NCBI GenBank assembly: GCA_964016875.1
Contig: OZ024728.1
Coordinates: forward strand, 28,567,328 to 28,631,327
Source of the DNA: Fallopia convolvulus
Lineage: Eukaryota > Streptophyta > Magnoliopsida > Caryophyllales > Polygonaceae
Direction: 5' to 3'
Length of the DNA: 64,000 bases
Below the pieces are notes generated by a model. The model ran no database searches, had not been told where the DNA came from, and saw only the letters and a list, made by a program, of their open reading frames with translations. Both the position numbers and the translations under genes were made by a program. This document shows, in pieces, positions 31,762 to 44,760 of this stretch (positions within the stretch are counted from its first letter, which is position 1; each line of letters starts with the position of its first letter).

Positions 31762-34700
31762 TCAAAGCGCCGGTGATGGCAGCACCTTTCCAGTGCATGT
31801 CCCGAAACCCACGTTGTAGCCGTTTCCCTGCAAAGATAAAGAAAACTCAGAGGCTATTCCAATTGCAAACCATTATTAATCGTCTCGGAGAACAAAATGC
31901 AACAGATTCTAACTAATCGTCATCTGTGATATATCTTACCTTGCAAACACCTGTGAAGGTAACTTCATCTCCATCTTCAAGGAATGCCTTTTCTTTGCCA
32001 TTCAAATTCAACGGCTTTTGCCCATTCCATGTCAGCTCAAGCAAGCACCCCAGAGAGTCAGCAGTCTGTCGATTATATTCGGTTGTTGCCATAGAAAACA
32101 CATGTCACTCAGTTTGTGCCAAAGTTTTCATATCCCATTCAAAAAAATAGAAAGAAAAAAGTTAGTACTCAGGATAGGCTAGCAAAGCAGATCATACCGG
32201 CCCACTTATGGTCCCGGTTCCAAGGAGATCACCAGATCGTAAATTGCAACCATTCACAGTGTGATGTGCAACTTGTTGGGGCAAAGTCCAGTATCTATTC
32301 CACCATGTAAAAAAACCGATATTTGTCAGGAAGCTATCAATGACACAAAGAAATACTGAATTCTACTAAGAGAACAATGACACGTACAGGTGCTTGAAGT
32401 TACTCTTTGAAACAACCGAAGGCTGCTGGCCAGCTGGTTTTATACTAACCTATCATCAAAAACACAGAATGAATAGTGAGAAGACAAAAAGACACCAAGC
32501 ATGATATATCTTTTTCCAAATAAAGTTATTTGGCATAAGCCCACAAAGAACATAGGTTACATAACTAATTAAAAGTAGTTGACAAAAGGATTAGGCAATT
32601 TAAATTGACATAATTAAACAATGAAATACCTCCAATAATATGTCATAGTTATGGTGCTCCTTTTCAGCCAAGTAAGGCAAGGGAGGAGGGTCCTGCAATT
32701 CCAAACAACTCAATGTGAATAAATTTCCGGTAATTGTGTTTTCTTTAATACTCACAAGAAAACGTTTTTTACTTAATAGCATTCCAATTAACTTGATACC
32801 TGCTTTGGAGCCTCGCAAGCAAAAGGCTCAAGAGCATCAAGGGTTACAATCCAAGGGGAAATAGTTGTGCCTGAGAGAACCATCATGTAAAATCAGCTAT
32901 AAAGTGGTAGATGAAATGGGTGGCAGAAGATTATTAACATTGAGAATATTATTTACCAAAACTCTTCCCTAGAAAAGGTCCAAGAGGTACGTATTCCCAA
33001 CCCTGAACATCTCTGGCTGCATAGAGGATGTTGTAGTCAATAAGGCGCATCACACAACAACCAATACAGATAAAACCATCAGGTAATTGGAACAAGCCAA
33101 GACAAATATACCACTCCAATCATTCATCAGAACAAGTCCAAAGATTTGATCTTTAGCTTCATTTATATCAATTGGGTGTCCTAATTTGTTTCCTGGACCA
33201 ACAATAGCAGCCTGTGACATTAAAATTACCCTGTTTAGTCAAGATACAGAGGTAAGACCAAGAAGACTGCACCAGTATGCTTTTACCCAGCCAAATGATG
33301 CCAATGTTAGTGAGGATATAGTTATATATTCACTTTGCTGTACATATTTTAGCATACAAAGTTATGAGAAACTTTAAACAACAACTAGATTACTTTCTCA
33401 AGTCATCAACACGAGGAAGGTTCATAATCTGAATGCCAGAGATAGGAGAGTAATTAAAGGTCCATATCAACATATATATAGAGGTTGTAAATCTCACTGA
33501 TTGCCAAATGACAGATTTAGTTTCTGATTTCAAATATTTTTTAAAAATTAACTTTTTTCTAAATATATATTATAACAGTTGTCCAACATAAGTGGTAAAT
33601 ACTTGTAATTGCCAGCCATACTTTCTGGTACCCTATTTTTAGCAAAGCAATGCATGAAACTCATAAATCACAAACTTCATTTCAAAATATACTGGTATTG
33701 GATGTATAGTCCAAATACCAACATCCACGAAACAAGATCTTACCATTTCCAGCTCAAAGTCCAGCTTTCGAGAAGGACCAAAGTATGGAGAAGAATTGCC
33801 AGCTGGAGGACCTTGACCCCTACAAGAGAGTCAAGTTACAAGTGTGTAAAGAGTCACGAAGAAAACACAAGCAATTCAGAATGAGGTTATGAATCTATCT
33901 CTATTATATTTGGCAGAATATATAAACTTTAGAATACTTTTACCTTGGGCGAACAATATCAGTTCCAGAGGGAACAATGGATGATGCACGCCCATGATAA
34001 GCAATGGGAAGGTGAAACCTGAATGTTGATAGAAATGTAATGTGTAAATAAATATAAAAATATAAATCCCCAAGTCATTAAAAAGAACCCTTTTTCTTGC
34101 CAAAATTTGGAAATATCATCATACCAGTTTGGGTTTATCGGGTTTTCAGGGCCACGGAACATAAGTCCGCAGTTCTTAGCATGGTGCATGGAAGCAAAGA
34201 AGTCTGTGTAGTCCCCAATTTCTACTGGAAGTAGCATTTCCACTTGGTTCTATTTAAAATCCACACAGCAATTGAATGAATATTCACGTAAGAGCTTTTA
34301 AAGAGAGCACCAATTGACCAAGCACTATATAGTATATAGAACCCAAATCTAGGCATCTTACCATAGGAGCTAGCAAAGTCTCTTGCAAATGGTTGTTGTC
34401 CCGCAGCCATGGCTCGTCAGCTGCAACAAGAGATGGTCAAGAAAACGGTAAATCAGTTGCTTGTAGAACCATTTGAAAGAATTGACCCCCAAGCCTCTCA
34501 ATATCGTAAATACATAATAAGAATTTTGTGCACATGAACAAGTGAAACAACACATACCAGACAATACTTTCTGAATCACTTCACGAGCCTCCTTCCAGGC
34601 AGGGCGTCCCAATGAGATGAACTTGTTCAGTGTGGGCTGAGATCCAACAAAGACCACAAATTATTTCCCAAAATATACAGATCCATTTTTTTTGCATCAT

Positions 34701-35663
34701 TTCTACTTATTTATATGTTGAAAACTACAACTGCTTTAGCACTTACAAAACACTTGTTAGATCAAATAATAATTAGCTTATCAAATCGTTGATTTTGTAC
34801 AAGAACAACTTTTAGGACCTTATATGATCCATTTCTAATAATCTATAAAAAGAATTAGTATACAAGTTCAAAATACAAAGTGCACAAAACATTTTAACAA
34901 TAAGCAATTGCAAATTAGCATGAATTATGCATTTACATAAGCTATCAAAGTAAGCCCAGGGACTTGAACAAAACGAATCAAGTAAGCCGACGGACATCAG
35001 CATGAGCTGGTTTCCGCCAAGCTCCTACCACGGTCGTAAACTCCCTTTCACTTATTTACACACCCCCATCCTTGAAACGGTTTCACAAATTCCACTAGGC
35101 TCGACCAAATCAGGCAAATTGCAGAAATTTGGACGAAGCATAAACCCTAGACTTGACCGAGCAAAGGGCAAAAACCCTTGATACGACGACTACGCATACA
35201 AATTCTCATCAAGCATCCAAGACAATATAGCAGATGTAGTTAGGAAGGAGTGATGACTTATTAGGGAGAACAGAAGAGTAGATGTCCATTGGAACGCAGA
35301 GAAACTGAGATGAAGAGTAGATGTCCATTTGGTCACCAAATTAAGAAATGGACATTGCAAAGAAACTGAGAAACTTACCTCACCTAACCTTCAAATGAAA
35401 GAATCACAAACGAAGAAGAAAAGAAAAAGATGAAGATGAAGATAGACGGGAAGGGGAACCTGCTGAAAACAATCGGAGGCGGAGAGCAAGGGGCCTTGAA
35501 AGAGGCCATTGCGGTGGAGGTCGAGGAGGTCGAGGACGAAGTCGCCGATGGCGACGCCGGGGCGGGGAGCCTTGTCGGAGTTGGGCTTGAAGATGCCGTA
35601 CGGGAGATTTTGGATAGGGAAGTGAGAGTCCGGTGCAACCTTCACGAATGACGTCAACGCCAT
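31762..35663 (-). CDS. FAH: Fumarylacetoacetase (fumarylacetoacetate hydrolase)
   Basis: Fourteen exons on the - strand: 35460-35663, 34558-34636, 34362-34420, 34125-34249, 33944-34018, 33744-33819, 33112-33211, 32957-33016, 32800-32870, 32630-32692, 32388-32449, 32198-32294, 31940-32065 and 31762-31827. They give 420 aa in frame, the usual length. It cleaves fumarylacetoacetate to fumarate and acetoacetate, the last step of tyrosine breakdown. The small N-terminal domain is residues 1 to about 115; the catalytic FAH fold follows. Residues matching the known animal active site are present: Asp130 and His137 in DYTDFFASMHHA, Glu203 and Glu205 in DFELEM, Asp237 in MNDWSARD, Lys257 in FLGKSFG. 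In Arabidopsis, loss of this enzyme (SSCD1) causes short-day cell death. There is no targeting peptide, so it is cytosolic. Confidence 0.97.
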
Positions 35664-35728
35664 TTCTAATTTCGAGTTCCGACTTCCGAGTGAGGGGGTG
35701 TGAAGGAAGGGAGTTGAGTGTCACCTCC

Positions 35729-35736
35729 TATTTATA
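35729..35736 (-). promoter_or_regulatory. Probable TATA box of FAH
   Basis: TATAAATA on the - strand, 66 bp upstream of the FAH ATG, the only good TATA in the near upstream region. The leader would be short, about 35 nt. Confidence 0.55.
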
Positions 35737-36264
35737 GACGCTCGACTAGAGAGAAAGAGGCGTAGACGAGACTGATTAGTTCGAAGCGCAAAACAACACG
35801 TAACCGCAAGAAAAGCCCACCTAACCCGTCCGGGTTAGAAATGATTAATTAGTCCCAACTCGAAAAACAACACGTGATTATTAGGTGATTACTCAGAACT
35901 CAGAAGGTTTAGGTTGGGGCTTTTCAAATTCCACTAATGGTTTAAAAGTGTTTTCTAGAGGAACGCTTAGGTACAATATGTTTTATAGTGTAATGAATGG
36001 TTAAAGGTGGGACGTTGGATTTCATTCAATTAAGGGCTGAAAAGTAGGAAACATAATAATAATAATAATAATAATAATAGGGAAGGGGGAGGGGAATATC
36101 ACACGATTGGTTTAGATATGGAAATAGCCGAAATTAGGGGGATTTAATTTAAAAAAGGAGAATAATATACAGCAGAATCTGAGAAAATCATTTAATTTAA
36201 AAAAGGAGAATAATATACACCAGAATCTGAGAAAATCTTTTATACCACGATTGAATAAGCAATG
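35737..36264. other. Intergenic region with simple repeats
   Basis: No gene seen. It contains an AAT microsatellite (about 36053-36078) and a 48-bp tandem duplication (36142-36189 and 36190-36238, with AATATACA(G/C)CAGAATCTGAG in each). Confidence 0.7.
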
Positions 36265-36907
36265 TGATGTGACCCTCGATTGGCAAGGGGCGGATCTAGG
36301 CTCGAAACGTCCGGATCTTCTCCGACAATCGTAACCGGGATAAATACGAGACCACAAAAGTGGACTCGCGGGCCTCTAATGCTCGTCGGAACGAGGGTGG
36401 GGCGAGGTAAGGGACTAGAACGTCGGTCGTTGGACTCGACAAAGGAACCGGGGTGACGTCGGGCCAAGGCTAGGAGGATTCTCGACTCTACTATAACTTT
36501 GGCTATTTCATTATGACATAAGAAGTACAAAGAGGCGTGGCTCCTTTATATAGAGGAGGAGGCCACTCGAAACCCTAAACCTAATGGGAGAGGCGCCTAG
36601 GGCTTGTATGCAAACAAGGCACAACGACTCCTGGCCCAATAAGACAACTTACTAAAAAGGGAAACTAGCTAGAAAGGGAAATAACAACATACTAAATATG
36701 GAAACTAGCTAGAAAGGGAAATAACAAGGCTAGCCCATTCTATAAGAATGGAACACACGCCTAAAATGGAAATGACGGAAATAAATGACGGAAATATAAA
36801 TAGTAACATAATAATACGAGACTAAGTCCTAAGCCAAGGGGGTCTCCAAGGTCTAGGCCGTCTCGGGTCCGTCGGAGCTGGGTCCGAGCTAGGGCAGAGT
36901 CGCATCA
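36265..36907 (-). mobile_element. Solo LTR, 643 bp
   Basis: The exact 5-bp duplication CAATG lies at 36260-36264 and 36908-36912. The ends are inverted over about 12 bp (TGATGTGACCCT on +, TGATGCGACTCT on -). A good TATA (CTATATAAAGG on -, near 36550) supports - orientation. No coding content. Confidence 0.8.
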
Positions 36908-37789
36908 CAATGCTACTAAACCGTCATTCCTGCTAAACCGCCATTCCTCATCCACTTCTTCCTCTTCAACATCAGTCGTACACCATTTTAATCTACTAGA
37001 AAACCAGATTTTTCAAACGAAATAATTTGGTTTCAACATCAGTCGTACACCAGTTATTCGTATTTTGATTAATTGTTCCTGTTTGTTACATCGGGTTGTA
37101 GAAATTCTTAGATTTCGTTACGTTAATTTATGTCCTACTTATACGATTGATGTAGTTCTGATTCATGAAATTATTGAATCCGAAATTGCACATGTGGCGC
37201 ATTTGGTTAGTTGTTATTGATATTGAATGTTGAATAATAATCGGTTAGTAGTTGCATAATTGATCATGATGATTAAGAAATATAAACTGAATTGAATTTA
37301 TTCAATATGTTGAATAATTTATGATTATTAGTTGAATATTATGAATCTATAATTATACATTGAATAATAAATACCCATTAGTTGAATAAGTGTTTTGAAA
37401 GAAAGAAAATTGTATATTATATGTCAGTTTTTATAATTGTTGTGAATAACATTGGTATACTATTTGAATAAGTTATCATCGTCAATTGAACAATATGAAA
37501 ATTATTCGTATATTGAATTTTTTTTTATTAATTGAATAATACTAATAAACAACGTTATGTTGAATACTATTGATATATTAATTGAATAAGTTCTCGTCAT
37601 CTGTAAATGTTTAAAAATGTATTGAATAATATTGATATGTTAATTGAATAAGTTCCCGTCATCTTATGCATAATGCAAATATTTTGCTAATATTGAATAA
37701 TTATCAACTATTTGGTGCAAAAGTTCAATATAAATTTCCTATAATTTGATCTATTGATTGTGTAATATTTTGTTTCAGTTGGAATCATC

Positions 37790-37937
37790 AAGTGGGAAGA
37801 ATATGTGTTTGACAATGATTTGGAATTTTCATAATCTGAAAATGATGCACCTGTTGAAGAGGATATAGTAGAAGATTCCAGTGGATTTTATTACGGTTCT
37901 GATTGCGTTGTTGATGAAAAAGATAATCCGGAATGAT
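37790..37937 (+). pseudogene. Short exon-like remnant, possibly FAR1-related
   Basis: After a TTTCAG acceptor-like site the + strand reads an acidic segment with SENDAPVEEDIVEDSSG and CVVDEKDNPE, then a stop; one stop lies inside. The acidic leader followed by VVDEKxxPE is reminiscent of the N-terminus of plant FAR1-related (MULE-derived) proteins. The match is short and weak. Confidence 0.25.
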
Positions 37938-38208
37938 ATTGTTGGTTAAAAAAATATATGTTTAACCTTGAATAATTACGATTCATATTATGAATAATAT
38001 AATTGGAAGTTGATTGTAAGCTACAAATACTGCTATTAATGTTTGAATAAGTAGTTTTAACCAGTTGAAAAAGTGACATTCATATAATGAATAATATGTT
38101 GTCAATTAAATTGATAACGAATTATTCGAATAAGATCGAATTAACGATCGAATAAGTGATCTGTATATGATGAATCATATGTGAAAGTGTTTACCCTTAG
38201 TGAACATA
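37931..38208 (+). repeat. 278-bp direct repeat, copy 1
   Basis: Starts GAATGATATTGTTGGTT and ends TTAGTGAACATA. Copy 2 is 38320-38597 with scattered substitutions and the same order of TTGAATAA words. Confidence 0.85.
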
Positions 38209-38319
38209 ATATAGCTTTAATTGAATAAGCATTTTTTATGTTTTGAATAATTGTGATAATAATATGCGAAAGTATTAAGTTTTTGAATGACAACAAGATA
38301 ATGTAATTGTAAAATGCAT

Positions 38320-38597
38320 GAATGATATTGTTGGTTGAAAAAGTATATGTTTGACCTTGAATAATTATGTTTCATATTATGAATAATATATCGGGAATTG
38401 GACTGTAAGCTACAGATACTACTATTAATGTTTGAATAACCAGTTTTAAATAGTTGAAAAAGTGACATTCATATAATGAATAATATGTCGTCAAATAAAT
38501 TAATAACGAATTATTCGAATAAGATCGACGTAATGATTGAATAAGTGATTTGTATATGATGAATAATAGGTGAAAGTGTTTACAATTAGTGAACATA
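38320..38597 (+). repeat. 278-bp direct repeat, copy 2
   Basis: Second copy of 37931-38208, offset 389 bp. The divergence suggests an old duplication. Confidence 0.85.
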
Positions 38598-40078
38598 GGA
38601 AAGCAAGAATAAATATTTGTCTTCAAACTTCATCCAATTACACATTTTCACAATTCTTCAATAACTCCATTGCAGAAGGCACATATGTGGATAACAATTC
38701 TCGCATAACAAGACACGACATTCTTGAATAACTGCAAAACATAACACATGTCTATGAATAACAAAATATGCATATATGAATAACAAATCACGTATATTCG
38801 AAAAACAAAACAATCCACATATTGATATAATAAAAACAATATGAAAAAGTAAATGAAGCTATTTGAAAAACAACATTGCACATCCTGAATTTTTAAATAT
38901 GAGCATGTATTGATATGAGTTAGTGTACTATTGAATAACAATTACAATTCTTCTAAAAAACAGTTGTTAGTATGGTGAAAAATATGTGGTCCTTTGTATA
39001 AAGTCATGTTATGAATAATCATAACATGATTTATGAAAAACATTGATGAATACTTTGAAAAATGTTTTGTGATTCAAACAATAGAATAACTCATTACAAT
39101 AGAATAACTGTGTAATCACAATAGAATAACTCTCTACACTGAATTGAATAAACCTAATGTTTTGTGATTCGAACAACAACTTTTTTCCTATTGAACAACA
39201 TAATACATTCTTTTGAACAATATTGCTATTTTAAATAAAAAACCCATACTTTTTTCTTGCTTGCATTTGTTGTCTTTCTTCACCTTGGGAGATCTCGCCA
39301 TTTAATCTATTCATTACCAAAAACATACATCAACGAATACACCAATTTCGGGGGATTGCATATCTTAACAACATGCAACATAACACTCATCAACTGCGTC
39401 TTATCTATAATCAACACCAAACGCTATACCCTAATTTTGTGAACTCGTTACTAAGTAAACCCTAAATTTTCCCGACTTGCAAACAAATTAGGGCCAATTT
39501 CTATCCAATATCTACTTGAATAATGATCCCTAAAATTAAGAAAAATCCTTCAAATTGCATCCACTGAACTGTAAAAATATATATATATATAATACAAAGT
39601 AAATGAATATTTGTGTGTATAAACCGGCGATTTTACTGAATAATTTGCACAAACACAAAAAAATTGCATAATCAATAAGCTTGCTTACGGAATCTTGAAG
39701 ATGGAACTTGGCCTTGAGATTGAAGAAGATGATTAGAAATCCCTGTCCAGATGCGTTAGAGAGAGAGAGAGAGAGAAGACGAACGGTTTTGGATTTGGAG
39801 AGAAATAATGAAGCCCGAAATTATTGGGAGCAATTTGTTGATTTGGATAGAAAATACCCAAAAATAACGTGTTAGGGCTAGATACAATGCATCTCCCCCA
39901 TCTCTTTACAATGCACCTTTTTTATTTTAAATCAGAACTGTTTAATGTATCTAATCTAATGGTTGGGTTTTAACCACATGCTTTACTCTAATAAGGTATT
40001 TCACTAGAGCGTCATTCTGTTTTCTATAGATAAAAAATGCCAAATTCAAACCGTTCGAGCCTCGAAACAACTGTCTAA

Positions 40079-41995
40079 TGTTGGTGATTTATGAAAAGTC
40101 ATCAAATCCCGTTAAGAGCGTGTTTGAGGTTATTAAGTCACAAGGGTAATGTCAATTGAGAAATTGACTTATGTGACTTGCCATGATATGATAAAGAGAG
40201 TTTGTCATGAAAAGAAATGATCCAAATTTAAGGCACACCAACGCAAAGGAATAAAACCTCATGTGCTATGACACTAGGCGAGGGCGCACCTTGGAGGCGT
40301 CGTCACTCGTTAGCGGCACGATGCATCGGCATGGTGCAAGTGCACGGCGCGCCGGGTGCTCGATCTTGAGGTTCGAGAATCGACAGTTTGGGGCGCGCCT
40401 TGTGCTCGGTTTTGAGGTTCAAGTATCGGCTGTTAGGACGCGCCTTTGACATTGCATTGGCACGACCATGGCTGCACGGTGCTAGCGGCGCACCTAGGAG
40501 GTGTACGAGGAGCTTGCGACGCGCCTAGGGCTAAGGCACAAGGCGTCGAGTGGTTGCGATTGAGCTAAGGTATGGTTTTGAGCTAAGTTTTGAGTCTAAT
40601 AGCTTTGTGCATATTCTAATGAATGTTAGGAAGCTTCTCTAAAGCTTGGTGAATGCTTTAAGCAAGAACCAAAGCTTGAGTTTAGCTTGGCACATAGCCA
40701 TGTATGCTAGAAAGGAGTATTGAAGCTTCAAACTAGCTTAGAGTTAGCTCTAGAAGCTTGAACAAGCTCTTGAATCAAAGTATAAGCTTGGTAAGAAGCT
40801 CATGTAGCTAGGGATTAGCTCATGGAAGCTCAAACTAGCTCAAGTTAGCTCAAGTAGCTTGAAATTCAGCTCAACGAGCTACAACGCAGCTTAAGCCAGC
40901 TCAACTAGCTGGATGCTAGCTCAACTAGCTAAGGGCCAGCTACACTAGGTAAGTGACCTAGCTAGGTACCTACCTATGCTAGCTTGGTGTGGGCCGGTCC
41001 ATAGGGCGTGCACTTAGGCCTAGTGGGCTGCGTGCATGGACACAAGGTTGGGCCTTGCGTTGGGCCTTTTGGTTTGGATCTTCTAAGGAGTTTTGGGCCA
41101 TTTCCTTGGGCTTTTATGGGCTGGTTTTGGATAGCTTTTGGACTCCATAATGGGCTGGATTTTGGACTCCCATGATGACAAGGAAAGAGAAAAGCGGATA
41201 AGGATGGAGTTGGTTACAACTAACTCTCCTAAATTTACTCTCAACCTCTCATTCTCTAACCGATTGTGTAACTTCCTTTTGGCGGTTATTTGGACAGCCA
41301 TGGAACTCTATAATTAGAGGGAATGCCATCCTTTTGGACAAGAGAGATAAGACACATGTTTTAGACACAAGTCTACACAAATCGGTGAGAGAAAAACACT
41401 TGTAGTCGTGTGAGACTAGAGTTTCTTTGCGTGAGGGTTTTCACGAGTGAATAAAACACAAAGTATGAGTATATCATGGATCGATCTTCACAAGTACGAG
41501 TGGAGAAGGAACCTCAACTAGCGTGGCATGACGAGTTCATTCAAGTAGAGGAAGGAATCGCAAATGCCATGGGAGAGCAACTTCGTTCAAGTCAAGAATG
41601 AAGAGGAGTCATGGAATTCGAACAAGGTACGTTTAATCTTAATAGACATGTCTTGCCAACATGTTTATTGTTCGTATGGTACGTTTTATCCCACAATGAT
41701 ATTGCGGAATCCCTTGGCATGGAATATGGGCAATATACGTTGAAGGAAAGCGGGATCTCATCCCGTGACTCGTAGCCTTTATCCGGTTAACTTAATAAAA
41801 TGTTTTAAAGTGGGTCGGTGGTGATTACCTTTATGGTCTACACCCAACGAGACTACCCTTCAGGGTCTACTCACGAGATTACCCTTCGGGGTCTACTCAA
41901 ACCGCCTTGATTATCCTTTGGATCTACAAGGGCCGACTTTCACTTCAACTTGTTTATGCAACATACTATTCCGTTTTCATACCCTAAAACCAACA
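40079..41995. mobile_element. Solo LTR G, 1917 bp
   Basis: The exact 5-bp duplication TCTAA lies at 40074-40078 and 41996-42000, with ends TGTTGG...CCAACA. The first part (40260-40560) is rich in GGCGCGCC-like words. 40580-40990 is saturated with AGCT (AGCTCAA, CTAGCT, AAGCTT). No ORF of protein character. Orientation is not settled. Confidence 0.85.
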
Positions 41996-42085
41996 TCTAA
42001 CCCCTAACATGTGATTAAGTTACTTAACTACAAGTTAGTGTTGAGAATATTTTTGAGTAAATCAGGTTAAAGAAAACCAGATTAA

Positions 42086-43288
42086 GGGTGCGTTTGGGTA
42101 ATGATTATTTGTGTGCTTATAAGCACACAAATGCTTATTTGCAGAAATAAGCAACAAAAGTGGGTGTTTGTCAACTTTGCTTATCGAAAATAAAAAAACT
42201 TATTTTTGATGCTTATAAGCAAAAAAAAAATAATCAACACCCCATGCTTTTCGGATTTAAGCAAACTTATCCCCAAAAGTATAAACACGTGGGCCCCACC
42301 CTAATACCCCCATATAAATACCAACCTCTCTCTCTGTCTTTACCCTCACCTCCTCTCTCCTAATATTCTCCTCCTTTCACCATTTCTGGGCGACTGGCGA
42401 CTGGTGACGACACCCACCGGAGACGACGACAGCAGACGAGGACGAAGGGCCGGCCACCGGAGACGACGACGACGATGAGACCCACCGGAGGAGCTTCGTC
42501 AATGTCTACAAATTTCGTCTCCAAAATTGATCGGACTCGGAAGAAAGCATCCGGATGGAATGACGATGTCGGCTTCATCGCATATCTTCTCTGCCTCGTC
42601 CAAAGTCTAATAGCCATCGGAGAAGCCATTGGCGAGAAGGAGAAGAAGACCGGCGACACCCTTACAAAAAGCCCCAATCTCAGATCTGTGCCCGTGAATG
42701 TCTAGAAATTCGTCTCAAAATCTGGACTGAAACGACGGATTCGGGAGAACGACGACATGCCGGACGGAACGAAGTCACCCATGCCGGATTGGCCCGAATT
42801 CTTCACCGTCGGCGAACCAGAGGAGAGAAGTAGATGGAAACGACAAACTCGAGAGAGAATATGGACAAAACGAAGACTCCAATCTTCTCTGCCTCGAAAG
42901 GCCCAAGTTCATTCAACTGATAAACAACCCCATGAAGGAAGGAGAACGACGGACGGCGGACTCGAGAGAAAGAATTTCTTCACCGCTGACATATATCTTC
43001 TCGGCCTCAATTAATTTTTTTTTCACCGCCGGCATGTGGTCTACATTCAATTGAATTTTTTTATTAATTTAATTTTTATTATATATTTGTTTGTAAGGAT
43101 ATTTTGGTCATTTCCTTAATTACCTTTTAAAAATCAGCAAACTCTCCAACCGAACACCACTTGCTTATCTCAGAAACAAGCATCGACTTATCAGCATCGA
43201 AACTTATCAGCACAATCGACTTATCAGTAACTTATCAACACCATCGACTTATCAATAACTTATCATCAAAGTTTACCTGAACGCATCC
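42086..43288. mobile_element. Non-autonomous PIF/Harbinger-type DNA transposon, 1203 bp
   Basis: The target duplication TAA lies at 42083-42085 and 43289-43291. The terminal inverted repeats are GGGTGCGTTTGGGTAA (left) and GGATGCGTTCAGGTAA (right, - strand). Subterminal repeats: AAGCACACAAATGCTTATTT at left, and many CTTATCAG/CGACTTATCA words at right (43180-43270). The middle (42390-43010) is GC-rich with short open frames and CCGGAGACGACGACG repeats but no transposase. Confidence 0.85.
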
Positions 43289-43291
43289 TAA

Positions 43292-43744
43292 GAGAAGAGG
43301 AATTGAAGATGAAAGTGAGAGAGATAGAGTAGTAAGAAGAGAAGCATGAGATTGAACAAAATGCTCTCACCCATTATCACCGAAATTGTTGGATCTAGTT
43401 CAACTCAAGTTGTGAGAAAACTCAATGGATAGAGATGAGAAGATCCTGATCGTTAAATAAAAATTGAACGCCTAAGATTGGATTCTTGTCTTTCCATATC
43501 CACTTATATATTTTTATTTTTTATTTTTTCCCGACGGGTTCATTAATTTTTATGTAGGGTTTTAGTAATTTCACCCATAGAATTTTTAACAAACTCCATG
43601 GGAACAATACCTGAAATTGTTAGTCCCAAAAGAGACTTTTAAAAACCTTTTATGTGACTATCTCACACAGTCTAATTGGTTGTCTTCTTTTATATGCAAC
43701 TATACGTAGTATAAAACTTATTGCACCTCCAACCCAAACTAGTG
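43292..43744. other. Repeat-derived intergenic DNA
   Basis: No gene. Probably the 3' end/LTR remnant of the copia fragment that follows on the - strand (43745-44760). No clear LTR boundary. Confidence 0.4.
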
Positions 43745-44760
43745 GGTTCAGAACAATTTCTCAACTCACTAGTTTGGACAACAACTTAGAATACTGATCA
43801 ACTCTTAAGATTTTAGTAAAAATATCACATGGTTGGTCTTTAGTGTTGATATACATTGCTTTTATTTCACCATTCAGCACTTTGTCACGAACTAGATGGC
43901 AGTCAACTTCAATGTGCTTTGTTCTTTCATGGAACATGAAACTTTTTTGCAATGTATAACGTTTCTTTATTGTCACAATATAACTCAACAACTTCCTTGT
44001 GACTAATGCTTAGATCTTGAAGAAGTTTAAGTAACCAAGTGACTTCACAACAAGTGGCTGCCATTTCTCTATACTCAGACTCAACATTTGACATAGCTAC
44101 AAAGCTTTGCTTCTTAGTTGATCTCCAGGAAACCAAGGAGTCTCCTAGCATGATATAGAACTCAGTAAATGACTTCTTGGTCATCGGGCAAGCTTGCCAA
44201 TCTGCATCACAGTATGCTCTTAACATCAAATCATATTTTGCAGACAACATAAGTCCTTGTCTAAGAGTAGCTTTCAAGTACCTAAGAACATGTTTAGTTG
44301 CTTGCCAGTGCCTCACACTAGGTGTCTGCATAAAATGACTTAATACTTGAACAACATAGGTAATATCTAGTCTAGTTATTGTCAAGTAAATGAGCTTACC
44401 AATCAAGCTTCTATAATGAGGAGTATTTTGAAGTAACAAATAGTTTTTCATGACTATCTGAGGGAGTATTTAAAGGTTTAGAACATATCATCCTAGTATC
44501 TTCAAGCATTTGTATCACATATTTTCTTTGATTGAGCAGTATCCCCTTTTTCACTTTTGTCAAACTCTATTCCAAAAAAGTATCTCATATCACCAAGATC
44601 TTTAACTTGAAAATTCTATTAGAAATGTCTGTTTAAGAAGGCAATCTCTATATCATCATTTCTAGTTATTAGCATGTCATCCACATAAACTAATAAGGTT
44701 GTTCTTCTTCACGTGAATGTCAAAATCTAATTTGAAGATTAAAGTTTTCTTCCATGCTAA
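43745..44760 (-). pseudogene. Ty1/copia pol fragment (RT end and RNase H)
   Basis: On the - strand: YVDDMLITRN (RT catalytic Asp pair) near 44690, VKDLGDMRYFFGIEF, HYRSLIGKLIYLTITRLDITY, RAYCDADWQACP (RNase H), ESEYREMAATCCEVTWL and LYCDNKETLYIAKK. Then, after a frameshift at about 43930, FHERTKHIEVDCHLVRDKV and KDQPCDIFTK. Several stops. It is a 5'-truncated relic. Confidence 0.88.

Larger units (their letters stand above)
36913..40073. other. AT-rich tract with reiterated TTGAATAA word
   Basis: From about 37200 to 39250 the words TTGAATAA, GAATAAT or GAATAAC occur every 20-60 bp, on both sides of a 278-bp direct repeat. No intact gene. Flanks at about 35950 and 39900-40020 share vague wording (ACAATATG/ACAATGCA, TTAGGTAC/ATACCTTA) that might be remnants of mutator-type ends, but I could not align them well. 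Confidence 0.5.

Noticed and set aside
35950..40030. Mutator-like element with terminal inverted repeats enclosing the TTGAATAA tract
   Set aside because: Only short, gapped resemblance between the two flanks and no 9-bp duplication could be found; left as unassigned.
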